Positions 34,331 to 47,526 of a stretch of DNA of 64,000 nt are shown in pieces. The notes beneath the pieces were generated by a model. It searched no databases and had not been told where the DNA came from. It was given only the letters and a program-made list of their open reading frames with translations. This DNA comes from Aphrophora alni. Lineage: Eukaryota > Arthropoda > Insecta > Hemiptera > Aphrophoridae. A program made the position numbers and the translations under genes. Each line of letters opens with the position of its first letter. The stretch's first letter is position 1. Where the stretch lies: positions 95,403,291 through 95,467,290 of the forward strand of contig OY740773.1 in assembly GCA_963513935.1 (NCBI GenBank), written 5' to 3'.

Positions 34331-37300
34331 ATAGATTCCGTGAGTGGAAATTCCATTTTTTCAATGTACACAACTATTACACGGAATAGGTTAAAACTAA
34401 ACTAATGCATACAAAATTTGAGACCATGCATTTTCATTGTTCCAAGCGGTTGATTGCCCAACATTGTTTATATTCTTACACAGCTATTTATTTTTGATTA
34501 ACTCTTTATTACCTTAACAATTAAATAAGTTAACGGATATAAAATAGGGCCATATAACAATAATACTAATAATGATTTACCTTTATCATATCAGTTCAGA
34601 AAAAAAAGAAGAAACATTGTGTTTAATGTATACAAATATAAAATTTCAATTAGCATAGTTAATATTTTTCCGTTACTGAGATTTCATTTCACACTCACAA
34701 ATTTATGACATACATAAAGGACAAATAAATACCTGATCGAATACAATAAATCATTTCAACATCTAGGGAATGTTTCTGTTGATTTCCAAACAATTTACAC
34801 CTGTTGTTGACAGTTGATAGATCTGTCAGTTGAGAACTTTTTCAAAAATTGTTTATATTTTCATCTCTTTACTGGAAAAAAATGTTTAAATTTTAGGTTG
34901 AAACATACTTGGTTAGCTTCCTTTTTAAGCCACACTTTATTGGGCAGTTGAAACGTACTTGCACCCTCCCATAATTCAGAGACCAAAGAAAATACAACAC
35001 AATATACACCTAACCTAACATAGCCTATCCTAATTCTTTTAGGTTTAATTCTCCTTTACTTTTACAATTTGGAATTTAATTATATTTTTATAGACGTCCC
35101 AATTTAGAGAAAGTTCATCTTGATTGTATTTATACTTTTTATATATTATAATGAGAAGCAATTTTTTCAAAAGCACAAATTTTATCATGATTATATTAAT
35201 TAATACTGATTAGGATTCATTTTAATGAGACTAGTTTTATATGGGAAAAAAATTAGTTTTCTTCAAAAATCAATATTTTTCTTTGATGTCCAATCCAACC
35301 TTAAATTTTAATATATCTCTCCCTTATACCTAGTTTAAATTTTATTTTACTTCAATTCAATTTTAATTAATTCTACAAATACTTATTTTAATACAAATTA
35401 TAATGGTTTAAATTTATTTCAAATCATTTTAAATTTAATTATCATCAGCTTATTTACTTTACTAATGTAACTTATAGACTTAAAATTATAATTTGAGACC
35501 ACTGTAAGATACATATATTTATGTTTCAGTATTTTTTTTTAAATTTTTTATAATTATTTTATTTTTTTAGTAATTATTACTCCTAAATTTCCCCTGAACA
35601 ATTCAAAGTTTGATACCTTAACCTTCCTGATTGGTTTCGGCTCCCTGGTCTTGTACCTCGTTTGTGGTTAAAGATGTCTTTTGAATTTTGAGATGATTAT
35701 AGATCTCTTTACAAGTTCACGTCATCGATGTCTTCTGGACCAGTATTCATCTAACACTCTTCGTCCTCTGAATGTCTCTTCTGCAATAAGACATTCATCA
35801 CTTGAGTAGACAGTTTAAGAAATTTGAAGGTATTGAAGTTCTAAGTGCCACAGATGTTAGGAATTAATTATTCTACATTACTAAAATCAATTCAAATTGT
35901 TTAATTTGCTTTTCTTACTATCTTGAAAAATATTAATGCTGGCGAATGCACCTTAGTCTAAGTTTTGAAGTCCAAACATTTACTATAACTCTTCTAGTTC
36001 GCTTATATGTTAATTATATGTTAATTATATGCTTATATGTTTGGATTTTTTTATATTTATTTAAAAAAATAATCATTTAATGCTGTGTGACGTGAAAGAT
36101 TCTAAGATTTGACGGTAAGGCTTGGGTTCATATTCCTAGGTACTTCCAATTTTAGAGATTTTTTATTAACAATTTTCCCTTGGTAAATTTTCCTTTAGAA
36201 TTTATACTATTTCTTCCTTTTATTAAGTTCATTTAAGGCTCTTTGATTCTTAAATAGTTTTCCATCACTTATTATAATATTCGTATCTTCTATACTATTC
36301 ATATTTAATCAATGATTTCTCCATTAATTGGTTAATTGTCTATTGTACTTTTAACTGCCTAAGGCATGACTAGTTTAATTAAAGCTGCCTCCATCCAAAG
36401 TGGTCTACACCGTTCCTAGTTTGTACTTTCTAGTCCTGAATTTTTCTACCACTTTTTCATTAATTCTCCATATTGGTTCTGATTACGTAGAAATTTGATT
36501 TGAAATTGTACGATAACATTTGTCGTATATTTTAAACCATTACCGTGATGTGTACAAAGGGTAATTGTTATAACATAACCCCAAATGAATATTAAATTAA
36601 TATTGAACTTAATTATTGATCTGAGAGAGCAGGTTGATTGGGTGAAATGTGGTTTAGAACTTAAATTAATGTTCCTACTACAATCTCACTCCATAGCCTT
36701 CGGTTGGTGCCACAACGAACATTAGTTTAAAAGCATCCGGTAGAGACAAAGCACTGAAGTGGAAATATTGAGTGCTTTGCTGCATTTAGGAGGATTCAAG
36801 ATGCCATTATGGTATATAATTAGATAACATACATGTATACACATAAGGGATAGAAATATTAAAACTTATGATTGGTTTATACTTAAAAAGAGAACAAAAA
36901 ATATTTTGAAGAAAAATAAAATATCCTTTTCATGTATAATACATTAAATGAATCATAATTAATAAAAAAACAATATTTACTATATTATTATTGTTATATT
37001 TATTATTATTATTATAAATATTGTAATTTTTTTTCTATGCCCTGAAAAATTTGCTTCTCATTATAAGATATAAAAATATAAACACAATCAATGTGAAACT
37101 TTTACAAACTGGCACAACTCTATGGAGAAGTATCTAGAAATATAATTAAATTCCAAAATGAGAAAATAAAATAAGAATCAACCATAAAAGAGAAAAGGAA
37201 ATATATCAGATAGAAAATTGTGTTGTAGTTTTTATTTGTTTTTTGAGTTATGTATGTGCATAAATACTTTTACACTGGCCTAGTAAAATTGGTTTATAAA

Positions 37301-38528
37301 AGGAGCAAGCTTAAGTGCCTATCAACTTAAAATATACCGTAAACAATTTGTTTACGAAGTCATATAAACAATTGAGCCTAAATTCGATTAACTATGAACA
37401 ACTGATTATGGAGCCGCTATATTTTTTGTTGGAGTATACATATCGGTAAATACGAACTCATTTATATTATGAGAGATTTGATTGAAAACTATTTAGACTT
37501 AATTAAATTTGAAACGAACAAAATAAATTAAAAAATTTTGATATGAAGTAAGGCATGAATAAAGTGGAGGTATTAAAAAGTGAATTAACGTTGTTGAAAG
37601 TCCTAAAGTCATAAAAAAAAGGATAATAAGAAATAAGATCATGTATGTAAGAAAAATAGTACGGAATTCCTAAAAAAAATAGATTTTAGCGTCATTTTAG
37701 TTCAGTTCCGACTAAGATCTTGCCAGGGGACAAAGTTTGAGTTCAACAATGAAATGGTTTTAAAATGATTTTATACCCAGAGTAAAAACAAAGTTTGTAT
37801 AGGCCTATAAAGTGATAATAACGGATTAAGAAAATAATTTGAATATGAAGATGGCTAATTACAAAGTTAATAAGTAAATAATTTGCGTAAAAAAGAAAAG
37901 TAGAAATTAAGCAAGATAGGAATAGAGACTAAGGTAATAAGTAGACCAATTTATCAAATATTTGGACATACTAAAAAGAACCTGATTATCTTACCTATTT
38001 GTATTAGTTGTTTTTCATCATTGTACGCTTAGATCAATAAATATCTATTTATTAGCTAAAACAACGGAATCCCGAGAGAAAAAAGAACAATATAATAAAG
38101 TATATTTTATTTATTAACTTTTCTTGTATAAACTTGATAATTAAATTTGTGTTTAATTAAATTATAAAAGAATTGTTGCAGTTGTTATTTATTAATTTAT
38201 ACTATACAAAATTTATATTTAAAATCTAATACTATAGCCAGGGTTTTTGATAAAAGAAAATATTCAAAACTCACATTATAATTTGTCACCACAACCTTGG
38301 CAATCAATAAAAAAAAACAACAATAAAATAAAACTAAAAATTATAATTCACTTATTATAACAAGTTTATTTTCCCAGTAATAGAATGGCAATAGCCCATA
38401 TTTTATGCGATCTTAATTAACAACACGGTTTAGTAATTAGTGTTTAATGTCAGGTGATCCAGCTGGAAGCAGCCTTGTATTTATTATACATAACAGTAAC
38501 AACTCAATATTAATCTTTCACCATTTAG
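34331..38528. other. Long AT-rich stretch, no gene seen
   Basis: Over 4 kb without a credible open frame. Small local repeats occur, for example TATATGTTAAT units near 36,005-36,035. The slightly GC-richer part at 35,625-35,830 could not be identified. Confidence 0.55.
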
Positions 38529-38576
38529 CAACGGCCGTTTCCTCTATTCACTCATTCTCAAGTTAAGCAGGATGTA
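38529..38576 (-). other. Hammerhead-like motif, copy 4
   Basis: Minus strand: CTTGAGAATGAGTGAATAGA followed by GGAAACGGCCGTTG. It is clearly a mutated version of the copy at 7.94 kb (GGCTGAATAGCC has become GAGTGAATAGAG), so the hairpin no longer pairs. Confidence 0.5.
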
Positions 38577-39479
38577 CTCCGTTGTCAATTACTGTACTGT
38601 TAAAAAATAATATAGAACAGGCAGGAAGAACAGATTCTATCGGACTAACAAAATACACATTCAACAAAAGCCGAATCCAAATTCGCGGAACACAAGATGC
38701 AGACTAACCATAAATCCAGTATTAAGGATTCCCCACATAGGGACCTTTTGCAAACTTTGAAAATATGGCCCCCCACTTTAAAATATGGCTGCTATCTTTA
38801 AAATTACTCATGGGAACCTGCATTTTTTAAAAGTATTTTCAGATTTGACCCAGAATTTTAAGGTTATTTTTTTTTATTCTTGGGTATGTTTGTTAAACCC
38901 ACTCGTTTGGTAGTTAAAAGCGCTTCTACATTCGAAAATTTGGGTTTGGTGCATTTTTTAAAGTTGATTATCCATTGATTGTAGTTAGAATTTAATTAGA
39001 AACTGTATCAATGCAGAACTAAAATTGTGATACAGAAAAAAAACTAGTTCAAATCTACTATAATTGTAAGCAGGTTATTCGATATTAGTCCCTTACATTG
39101 GTACACGTACTAGGTAGGCTATGCCTAAATAAATCTTGTAACTCGATGGATCAATTTGAAGTAAGTCAAACCGCCTCTAAAGATAATTTACAAAACTTCA
39201 AATTTTCTAAAGTTTTAACGTTTTAAACTTTGAAACGATCGAGGTTTATAAAAAAGTATCCAGAATAAAATTTGGTATAAAATCTAAAAAGCTTTTGGTA
39301 AGCAATGTAAAGTTATCTATCATGAAGTTTAAAAAACGAATTTTTAAATTAAATATAGGTCCCGCATTAAAATGTTTCATAGTAGCTATAGTTTATGATA
39401 GCAATAGTGTCCATGATAAAATGGTATATCGTATTTACTGATGTAGCAATCCTGATGATAAGATCCATAACTTTCTTTA
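38577..39479. other. AT-rich sequence, no gene seen
   Basis: The part near 38,770-38,900 (landmarks AAAATATGGCTGC and TTATTCTTGGGTATG) resembles the inverted 5.49-kb segment and is probably an old dispersed repeat. Confidence 0.4.
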
Positions 39480-39575
39480 TCTAGTCTTAGATTGGATCCT
39501 ACTCATTTATCTTTCCTTCTCTTCTCCAACATTCTCTTCCCATTTGACGTTATTAGAGTATTTGAATGCTTGGGT
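39480..39575 (+). repeat. Dispersed repeat family A, partial copy 4
   Basis: Retains only the middle: TTGGATCCTACTCATTTATC, TTCTCCAACATTCTCTTCCC, TTGACGTTATTAGAGTATTT and GAATGCTTGGG. Confidence 0.6.
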
Positions 39576-39869
39576 AAACATGCATTTATAGTAAGAAACT
39601 TATTTACGTTTTCATAGTTTATTAAAATAGGTATTCAATTACGTTCTTAACATTTAAAATGGCTTTATTATTAAATTTAATGTTTTTTATAGTACCCAAA
39701 ATTGAAATGATTCAAACAAAAAATATATGTAGTATATAAAACATAGTTTATAAATATTGAATTACAATTACTATTTCAATTATAAAATTTTTGTGTTGCA
39801 TAATTGTAAAGGAAAAATAATTGTTTAATAGATTCGTGAACATAAAAATAATTTTGATAAGCTACACTG

Positions 39870-39930
39870 TACTCAAAGATCCAATTTACCTCAATCCAAA
39901 GGAAGCCAATTTACCTCAATCCAACTCTAA
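39870..39930 (+). repeat. Short direct duplication
   Basis: CCAATTTACCTCAATCCAA occurs twice, about 27 bp apart. It is an isolated local duplication. Confidence 0.85.
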
Positions 39931-40004
39931 AAAACGACCTTATTCATCATATCTCTAATCCTTTAATATCAAAATCGTTTTTCATGTGAAGTGAAGGTTC
40001 ACTT

Positions 40005-40215
40005 CATACCCTCGAGGTCTGTAATGCCTATTGGACCTAGTTCCATTTAAACCTTTTTTTCATGTAGTCGTGGGCTAGATCCCTCTAATTAGTCTTTCCT
40101 ATTAAGTCTTTCTTAACCAACTCTTGTTTTTTTCCAACGCTGACGCTATTAGAATATTTCAGAGTTAGGGATTTTTATGTTAAACTCTTTTTGTTCTTTT
40201 TAAGTCTATATTTAA
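40005..40215 (+). repeat. Dispersed repeat family A, copy 5
   Basis: One of the clearest copies: TCATGTAGTCGTGGGCTAG, ATCCCTCTAATTAGTC, TCTTTCTTAACCAACTCTTG, TTTCCAACGCTGACGCTATT, AGAATATTTCAGAGTTAGGG and a T-rich 3' part. It lies 0.4 kb from copy 4 in the same orientation. Confidence 0.8.
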
Positions 40216-40865
40216 ATATGTTAAGTGTTTAAACAACAAAAAGGAATATATTTAGCTTTTCCTTATAAAATTAATTGGTCTACTAAGAACCCACTTGTAG
40301 AATAGTAGAACCCACATCCTCTACTATATAACAAATAAGCATTGAAACCTTTGTTTTAATGAATTTTAATTCAAGATTTTCTTTTTAAACATGTAGAGAT
40401 TACTTTACTGTGAAATTAAAACAAAAATAAAACACAATATTTTGTGGTAGTGAGTTGTGTTCCCTTGATAGCAATATATTCTCTGTGGGGTGGTAACGAA
40501 TACGATAACTCATTCAAATTGTTGAACTGTGTTCGCCCTTTAAATTTGCATATTAATATTTGACCTCTTGTTTCGATAATATTGTACATGTGGCCATGGA
40601 ATAAAGTTAACGGAAATCGTTGGCAGTTTATTGGTGTTTGAAAACAATTCATAAAAAGGTCAATTTGAAATCATAGCTACTATTATTATTTTTAAGATAA
40701 AGTAAGAATGTGCCGTAAAGTAATAATTGTACCTATGATATAAAATAAACATCATACGGTGTTTTGTTGTTAAATTTTTTTATTTATTTCAGTTTAAAAT
40801 TAGTTTGTAAATGATTCCAGTGTAATAAATTGGAAAAATTGATTAGGAAAACAGGTTATTAAGAA
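40216..40865. other. AT-rich sequence, no gene seen
   Basis: Only a 78-codon minus-strand frame without recognised features. Confidence 0.45.
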
Positions 40866-41339
40866 AAATGTCATTTAGGATATTTAGTTAGGACACATGG
40901 ATTAGACAAATCACTGTAGGAGATTTAGTTAGGACACGTGGATTAGACAAATCCCATTCGGATATTTAGTTAGGACACGTGGATTAGATAAATCATTTTA
41001 AGAGATTTAGTTAAGACACATGGATTAGACAAATCACTGTAGGAGAATTAGTTAGGACACGTGGATTAGACATATCCCATTCGGATATTTAGTTAGGACA
41101 CATGGATTAGATAAATCATTTTAAGAGATTTAGTTAAGACACATGGATTAGACAAATCACTGTAGGAGATTTAGTTAGGACAAATGGATTAGACAAATCA
41201 CTGTAGGACAAATCACATTAAGAGGTTTAGGTAGGACACATGGATTGACAAATCGCATTAGGAGATTTAATTATTACATGTGGATTAAAAAATAACATTA
41301 TGAGATTTAGTTTAGGAAACGAGATTAGCAAAAAGCCCA
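40866..41339 (+). repeat. 41-bp minisatellite with 123-bp higher-order repeat
   Basis: Basic unit of about 41 bp: GGATTAGACAAATCAC plus TGTAGGAGATTTAGTTAGGA plus CACAT. Three unit types (marked ACTGTAGGAG, CCCATTCGG and CATTTTAAGAG) repeat as a 123-bp block: GATTAGACAAATCACTGTAG starts at 40,900, 41,023 and 41,146, exactly 123 bp apart. Units degrade toward the right, where the array is interrupted by a transposon. Confidence 0.92.
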
Positions 41340-42865
41340 TTAAGGGGGTCGGGCCAGAAAATTTTTAATTTTTTAATTTTTTTTTTTTATTTATTTTTTT
41401 TATTCTATGATCTTTTCTGTTTAATTTGATATATAATAAGTGGGGTACATATAAGAGGAAGCATACGTAAAAAATATTTTTAAAATGTATGTTTCGCTTC
41501 ACTCAAGGAAACTTTGTGGCGTTCAAGCAAGCAACATGTCTTATAGTACAGCAAAAACCTCTGTTAGAATCATATTTGTTTCTGTTGGGTTAGTAGAAGT
41601 AGTTAGTGTAACATCATGAATGCAGCTGTTTTTTTTTCAGCAGATGGAATTATTGTTGGATTGTATGTTTATGTTTTATGTAAACAAACATGTAACCTAG
41701 GTAATTTATATTTGTGATTGTGAAGTAGTGCGAAGTAAGTTTTTATAAGTTATAAATTTGAGAGTTGTGCTGTGTATTTGTTATAATGAAGCAAATCACT
41801 AATTATTACCACTTAGCAATAAAAAGAAATGCAGGTCCTAATGCAACATTAAAGAGTATCAGACGGGATGTTTGGGCTGAATGGTACCATCTTGCATCGA
41901 GTGACGAGCAGCCTATTCACGGTCTATGCCCTGCCGGTAAAGAAAGTTGGTGTAAGTTTAGGAGTGCTGAGGCTAACAAAGAACCTTACCATCATGGAGA
42001 ACATTTTCATATTCCTTTAGTGGTAATGGAAGTGATCAAACCAATTTTTATTAACTTATCAGAGCCACACCTCTTGAGAAAGTGCCTTCACGGGAAAACT
42101 CAAACCCGAACGAGTTTGTGAATGGAGTGATATGGTCCAGACTACCAAAGATAGTCTTTGTGGGAATGAAAACTCTAAAGTTAGGAGTAGCAGATGCTGT
42201 GTCAAGTTTTAAAGATGGTGCAATATCCAAATGCCATACACTAGAAGCGTTAGGCTTGAAACCAGGAAAATACTGTGTAAAAGCTATGTCGAGGATTGAC
42301 AACGAACGGATCCGTAGAGCTGAAAAGGAGCGTGAAGAGCTGTTGAAAAATATCAACACCAAGAAGAAGGCAACCTTGGCTAAAAGAAGGCTGGAGTTGG
42401 AGGAGGAAGAAGCTGATGCAGAGGCTGGGCCTTCCTATGCAGCTGGAACTTACTAAAACTTCAAAGTAGGCTACTAATCTTGCGTTTTCCGATAGTTATG
42501 TTTTTTCAACTTTATGTTCCTTTTTCTCAGGAACCATAATAGTTAGAGACCTCAAATTTTTACCACATGTTTTTCAATATGTATCACAACAATAGACGTG
42601 GGTTTTTTTAAATATCTTGCTTAGTTTCAAAAATTAAAAAATAATTAACGTCAAAAACATAATAAACAAATGACCGTTTAGGAAAAAATTAATTTTTCAT
42701 AAGTCGAATAAAATAATACGAAACTGCCATGTCTAAAGGTGTAGAATATATTGCTAAATATGTGGTAAAAATTTCAGACCATTATCTATTATGGTTTCTG
42801 AGAAAAAGGTACATGAATATGTCTTATTTAACATGGCGGAGATAGGACTGGCCGGACCCCCTTAA
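41340..42865 (+). mobile_element. Mutator/Kolobok-like DNA transposon flanked by TTAA
   Basis: The left end reads TTAA then GGGGGTCGGGCCAG (41344). The right end is the inverted match, CTGGCCGGACCCCC, followed by TTAA (42862-42865). TTAA on both sides is the target duplication of Kolobok (and piggyBac) elements, not of classical Mutator (8-11 bp). The encoded protein is the same family as the transposase fragment at 23.9-24.8 kb. The element lies inside the 41-bp minisatellite, with remnants of the array on both sides. It is about 1.5 kb long and lacks the N-terminal half of the transposase. Confidence 0.75.
41783..42456 (+). pseudogene. Mutator/Kolobok-like transposase, C-terminal half
   Basis: From ATG 41,783 a frame reads KQITNYYHLAIKRN, DVWAEWYHLASSDE, ESWCKFRS, IKPIFINLSEPHLLRKCLHG. 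The frame then shifts at about 42,102-42,104 and continues as NPNEFVNGVIWSRLPK, VFVGMKTLKLGVADAV, and a charged helical C-terminus (RRAEKEREELLKN...RLELEEEEAD). Only one missing base separates the two frames: the family motif GKTQNPNE spans the break. This order is the usual C-terminal half of the insect Mutator-like transposase. The N-terminal zinc and first DDE boxes are absent, so it could not act alone. The acidic/basic tail may form a coiled coil. Confidence 0.75.
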
Positions 42866-42965
42866 GAAATTTACTTTAGAAAATTTGGATTTCGAAAAAA
42901 TATACATTAGGATTTTTAGTTTGAAGACAAGGATTAAGGAAAAATTGTCATTAGGAATTTTTTTT
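42866..42965 (+). repeat. Degenerate continuation of the 41-bp minisatellite
   Basis: Units such as CATTAGGATTTTTAGTTTGA and GACAAGGATTAAGG follow the transposon. Together with the left part they show that one array was split by the insertion. Confidence 0.7.
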
Positions 42966-45900
42966 TAAATGTTTTTTTTCATTTAATTATCTGTTTTCAG
43001 GCGGCAACGTCAGCCAATCTGGAACAACGTCATTTTCTGTTTTCTAGTTTTATAAAATATACAATTATTTTTTATTAATTTTTTTTTTAACAAAACAACA
43101 ATTTATAAATTGAAACACTATTTATGATGTAAAATTTTAGGTGAGTTGCACTGTTCTGTTTGTGTCTTCGTCATTGGAACGTTTGACTACCTTTGGCCTG
43201 CTCTGCCACTGCGCTAATATATTTCGAACCAGAGGTTATATTACTGTACAATCAACAACGATCAACATGTTCAACGCGGTTCTATGAAGGAGGAACTGCC
43301 AATAAATAATTTCTTTTTTTCAATCCAAGAATACGAAAATATAACGTGATAGTTTTAAACCGCTCGTTTAGAACGGTCGAATTGGATTCAATATTTAAGC
43401 TAATAAAATCAGATCGTTTAGATATTTTTAATATAGTTTATGATTGAGATTATACCAATAATATGTTAAAGTTTATACGATTTAAAATGTAATGTCTTAA
43501 TTTTCAGGAATTTATTTTCCTGTGAATTACTAAAAAAATTAACTTCCATATAAAACCATAAACAAATATGTTAATTTTTTTAAACATAATATCTAAAATA
43601 AACAACTCAGTAGGACTGAACAGAACCGAGTTTGTAGATGGTGGTCAATGTTTTTAGAACAGCCAGTTGTCTGTTTATACAGTGTCGGAAGATTATATAC
43701 CTCAGACTGACCCAATTTTCCGTTACTAACTTCCAGACTTCCACCAGTGATGTTAATTCTCGAACTTCCCTCCATCTATCCATCCAGTGAGACTTCTATC
43801 TATTGATCCTTCACCAATTTCAGATGTCTGAGGTCAAAACTCATGCGGTCTCTCCACCATTTCTGTAAGTAGCACTCCTTCAAGTGCTCCCATGTAGTAC
43901 AACTTCCTGACTGACTTTTCTATTATCATCCATTCTTAAGACTTGACCGACCTAATTTGATTTTAGCACCCTTATAAAATACCAGATCTGTATAAGCTGC
44001 ATACAATTCATTTTTTTTTTACTGCAGCAAATTCAATTTTGACAAGTTGGTCCTATAATCCTCGGCACCCTTTTTCGTTCTAAAATTGCAAAAACAATAA
44101 GCCTATAAGATTCTCCATTTTAACCTGTTTAATAATATATACAACACTATATGTGATTAGTAATTATATGTACAAAAATAATTATTCAAAGCGTATATGC
44201 AACGGAGTATTTTAATCATTTGTAGTATTGAGGTTAGCGATTTATTTCTTTGGGTTTATTAGAAACAAACTCAGTGATATTTTTTGTGTAGTTGTGTGTT
44301 GTTTTTAGTTCTGTGATAATTAGTTCCTGGAAACAGAAAATTTAATCAGAAAAGAGCTTATAGTGGTAACCGATATTCATCTGGCTGTTCAACTACAGTT
44401 AATCCTAGATCTATTGATGAATCTAACACTAAGAATTCATATAGTTTTAGAAAGTTACTTAATTCTAAACACCCAATGGACTTAAATTACACTGATAACC
44501 AATTAAATTTTGTAGTTGTTCTATAAATAGCAAATATAATACTGTCCTTCACTAAATGTAAGTTTTGTGAAAAAACAGATTGCATTTTTCTCAGCATTGA
44601 TCTTAGTATGTTCAAAGTGTGACTTAAACTTGAAAAAATGTTTTTTTCCGTAACTTGTTTAAACTTTAGGTACAAATATTTCAAACAGTATTGCAACTAC
44701 AAGTCTGAAGTTTTAGACACATCGTTTATACAACTATTTGACACCATATCAGATTTATTGAGGTATTATTGTCAAATCTGAAAAAGTAATAGGGTTTAAA
44801 AAATTTAAAAAACAATAATCCTATATTTTTTTCCACTTTTTATAATTCTGCTACAGTAAGTAAATTAAAATAATTAAATAGGTACCAAAAATTTCAAGCC
44901 TGCAACAACACTATTGGTTTCAGAGATTCCAATTTGATTGAAATATGAGAGGGAAAAGGTGCCGACTCCCCTTATACTTATCTTTCAAATCTAAAGATCT
45001 GTTGAAAACTTTTAAATCTCCAGGTGTCACTGGCATACACTGGTAATCTGACAAGGGTTTTATAACCTTTGAACTTATTGTTGTTCTCTTCCTTTTGTAA
45101 AGGGTAAATGTTCGCTGTTCCCGAATGATATCTTACTCTTTCTTCAAATTGATTCACTCAGGTCTTCTTTAATGCTAAAGCAGGACTCCCATAAAGCAGT
45201 AACTTCCAAACTCTTAGTGATAAAGACAATGTGCTTGTTGCGACCTAACTAGAATCAGATCTTGCTCAGGAAGGGTACTTTTACCTTACGCTTGGTGAAG
45301 ATCTACCAATCTACCAATGAAAATAAAAAATATAAAAAATTTAAAAAACCATTAACACAGGCAAATAAATATTTGCGACATTATGTTGTATTTATGAACT
45401 ATAAGACCAGAGATATTTAAATATTATCCTAGAAGAAGCTATGACAAATTAAGCAGTCAAACATATCTAAAAGAGAACACGGTACCGATAAAATATAGGA
45501 ATCATTGAAAACAAAATAAGATTGCTTAAAACAAGCTATTAGTTTTAAACCCAATATTAGCCACAAAATAGGACCAATCAACATAATTTCTAAAACATTA
45601 AAATATAATAATGAATTGTAACAAATCATAAATTAGAAGTCCAATCCAAAATAAAGTGTGATAAATCATAAGGGTTATTAAAAAATAGTACAATGGAACA
45701 GTCAATCCATTGTAACAAAATTACCGGAAGTAGACTCTTTACCTAATAAAATCTTAATACAAATTGTAATTATCTAAGCAACCTGGCTCTCTATGGCCTT
45801 TGTACACGTCAGATGCTTTGTATGGTGTCATTATTCCCAGACATTCTTTAAAGTGTTTATTTGTTATGTTAGATAAATGGAATCCACGTTCCAGGAAGAA

Positions 45901-47334
45901 ACGTGTTGAAATTTATTACCTCTCTACCCTAAAAAATACCTCACCACCAACTTCATTAAACGTTGAATTTTAAAGCTATCTCCGCCGTCCATTTCGGATA
46001 TAACAAATGCCGTAGATGCCAATCCTAAAAAAAGAGGATACTCCCACTATCCCACAGTGTAATATACAAACCTTTACGGAATGGATTTGGAGCACGGCTT
46101 GAAATTCTTGTATCCTACGTTATATTTTTCAAACTTGACTTTATCAATGAAACTACACCAATGTTTTTTAGCAAAAGATAAATCTCATTTTCATATTTTT
46201 CTAACGATTTCTATTACCCTATAATAATAATCTTAAAGTAATTACTGGAATTTACTAGAGTATATTTACTGGAATAGAGGGGAAAACCAAAATCAAGTTT
46301 GTACTGTGACCGTCCTTTCTATACTTCAGTTATTACTTAATAACTCTAAATGAATTTCTTCAACTGGAAAGAAATAACTTCTACTCAATTCAGAGATTTC
46401 GAATAAGCTCTATATACTTATATTTTCAAAAGAAAACGTATTTTATTAAGTCAAAATTACATGTGTTTTAAATTGCGCAACCACTTTAAAAATTTTAAGG
46501 GATTTATTGAGATAGAATTATTAAATATTTTTTAAAATTAGATACATGAAATAACAAATAATGGTTTCATTAATTAAACTTAAATGAATGTAATTTTATA
46601 AAGAGTATAATATTTATACTCGTCATAAAAAAATGTTATAACAATTTATAATTAATTAATAATTAGTTATCGCGTTAATATTCTCTGTTTAATTTGTTTT
46701 ATTTGATTCCTTTTGTTGTATAGTTCCGACACTTGTAGATTTTTTTTTATAACCTATATAGATAGTTTTACTTTTTATGAATTTTCATGGGTTACTAGTT
46801 TTAGTGAAGTTCCCAACATAGCACAAGGCTACGAAGCTATTATGATGGCTCTTGTCATACTTCCCATTCCTTGTCATACTTTCAGTGTACCGGTAACACT
46901 TGATAACTGTTGTTGATAGATATTCTCGAAACGCCATGTATTATTTTGTATATATCTAAATAATCTACATAGTTAATCATAATTTATTCTTCTTAGAAGA
47001 CGTGACATGTCTATTATTATTATTATTCAGTTATCGAATAAACAAATAGAATTGCAATGTATCAGGTTTTGTCAAAAGTAAGTTTACTTTAACTGGTTGT
47101 GGTTTCGTTATTTGTTTTACAATCTCAATGAAAAACTCTTTATTGTATGCAGATTGTCAGTTATTAAAACACCAGCTGTTATCTTCTTTTTTAATTATTT
47201 GTTGCCATAGCAACGAGTTTTCTCATTGTTGACTAATTTCAACACAGGAATCTAGTAGGTGGTAAACTTGTAGTAGGTTACAATAATTAATTAATTAATA
47301 ATTTTTATATTTCATTTTGACTTTACCCTTATAA
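42966..47334. other. AT-rich stretch with unassigned GC-richer patches
   Basis: Patches at 43,150-43,290, 43,620-43,960, 45,000-45,310 and 45,770-46,110 are less AT-rich than their surroundings and are probably decayed mobile elements. At 43,925-43,960 the minus strand reads a short RMDDNRKV segment like those near the end of RTE-type LINEs, which is too little to call. No intact frame was recognised. Confidence 0.4.
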
Positions 47335-47526
47335 ATGCGCATCGAATTAATTCAGTGTTATTATGAATGTGAACAGAGTTTATCAGCCGGATTTAGAAAG
47401 TTTCATACTTACAATGATTTTAAGGATGGATTGCGCATGTTTGAAACCACCGGGTCCGTAAGAGGCCAAGAAGATTTCGTAAAAGATGAAATTACTTCTG
47501 CTGAAAAAAAGGGGGGGGGGATGTGA
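47335..47526 (+). pseudogene. Mariner-like transposase N-terminal scrap
   Basis: The frame reads RIELIQCYYECEQSLSAGFRK and later FETTGSV. These correspond to the helix-turn-helix region of the same DUF4817-type transposase family as the relic at 33.4-34.3 kb. An internal deletion joins the first helix to the FETTGSV segment, and the frame runs into a 10-G run (47,511-47,520) and a stop. No DDE core follows. Confidence 0.6.

Noticed and set aside
40866..41339. CRISPR array
   Set aside because: Units are 41-bp tandem repeats without unique spacers, in a eukaryotic sequence context with no cas genes.
42051..42362. 103-codon minus-strand frame
   Set aside because: Antisense shadow of the transposase C-terminal half.
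43740..43960. Possible RTE-type LINE C-terminus on the minus strand (RMDDNRKV)
   Set aside because: Only about eight residues resemble the family and the following frame is broken; too little to call.
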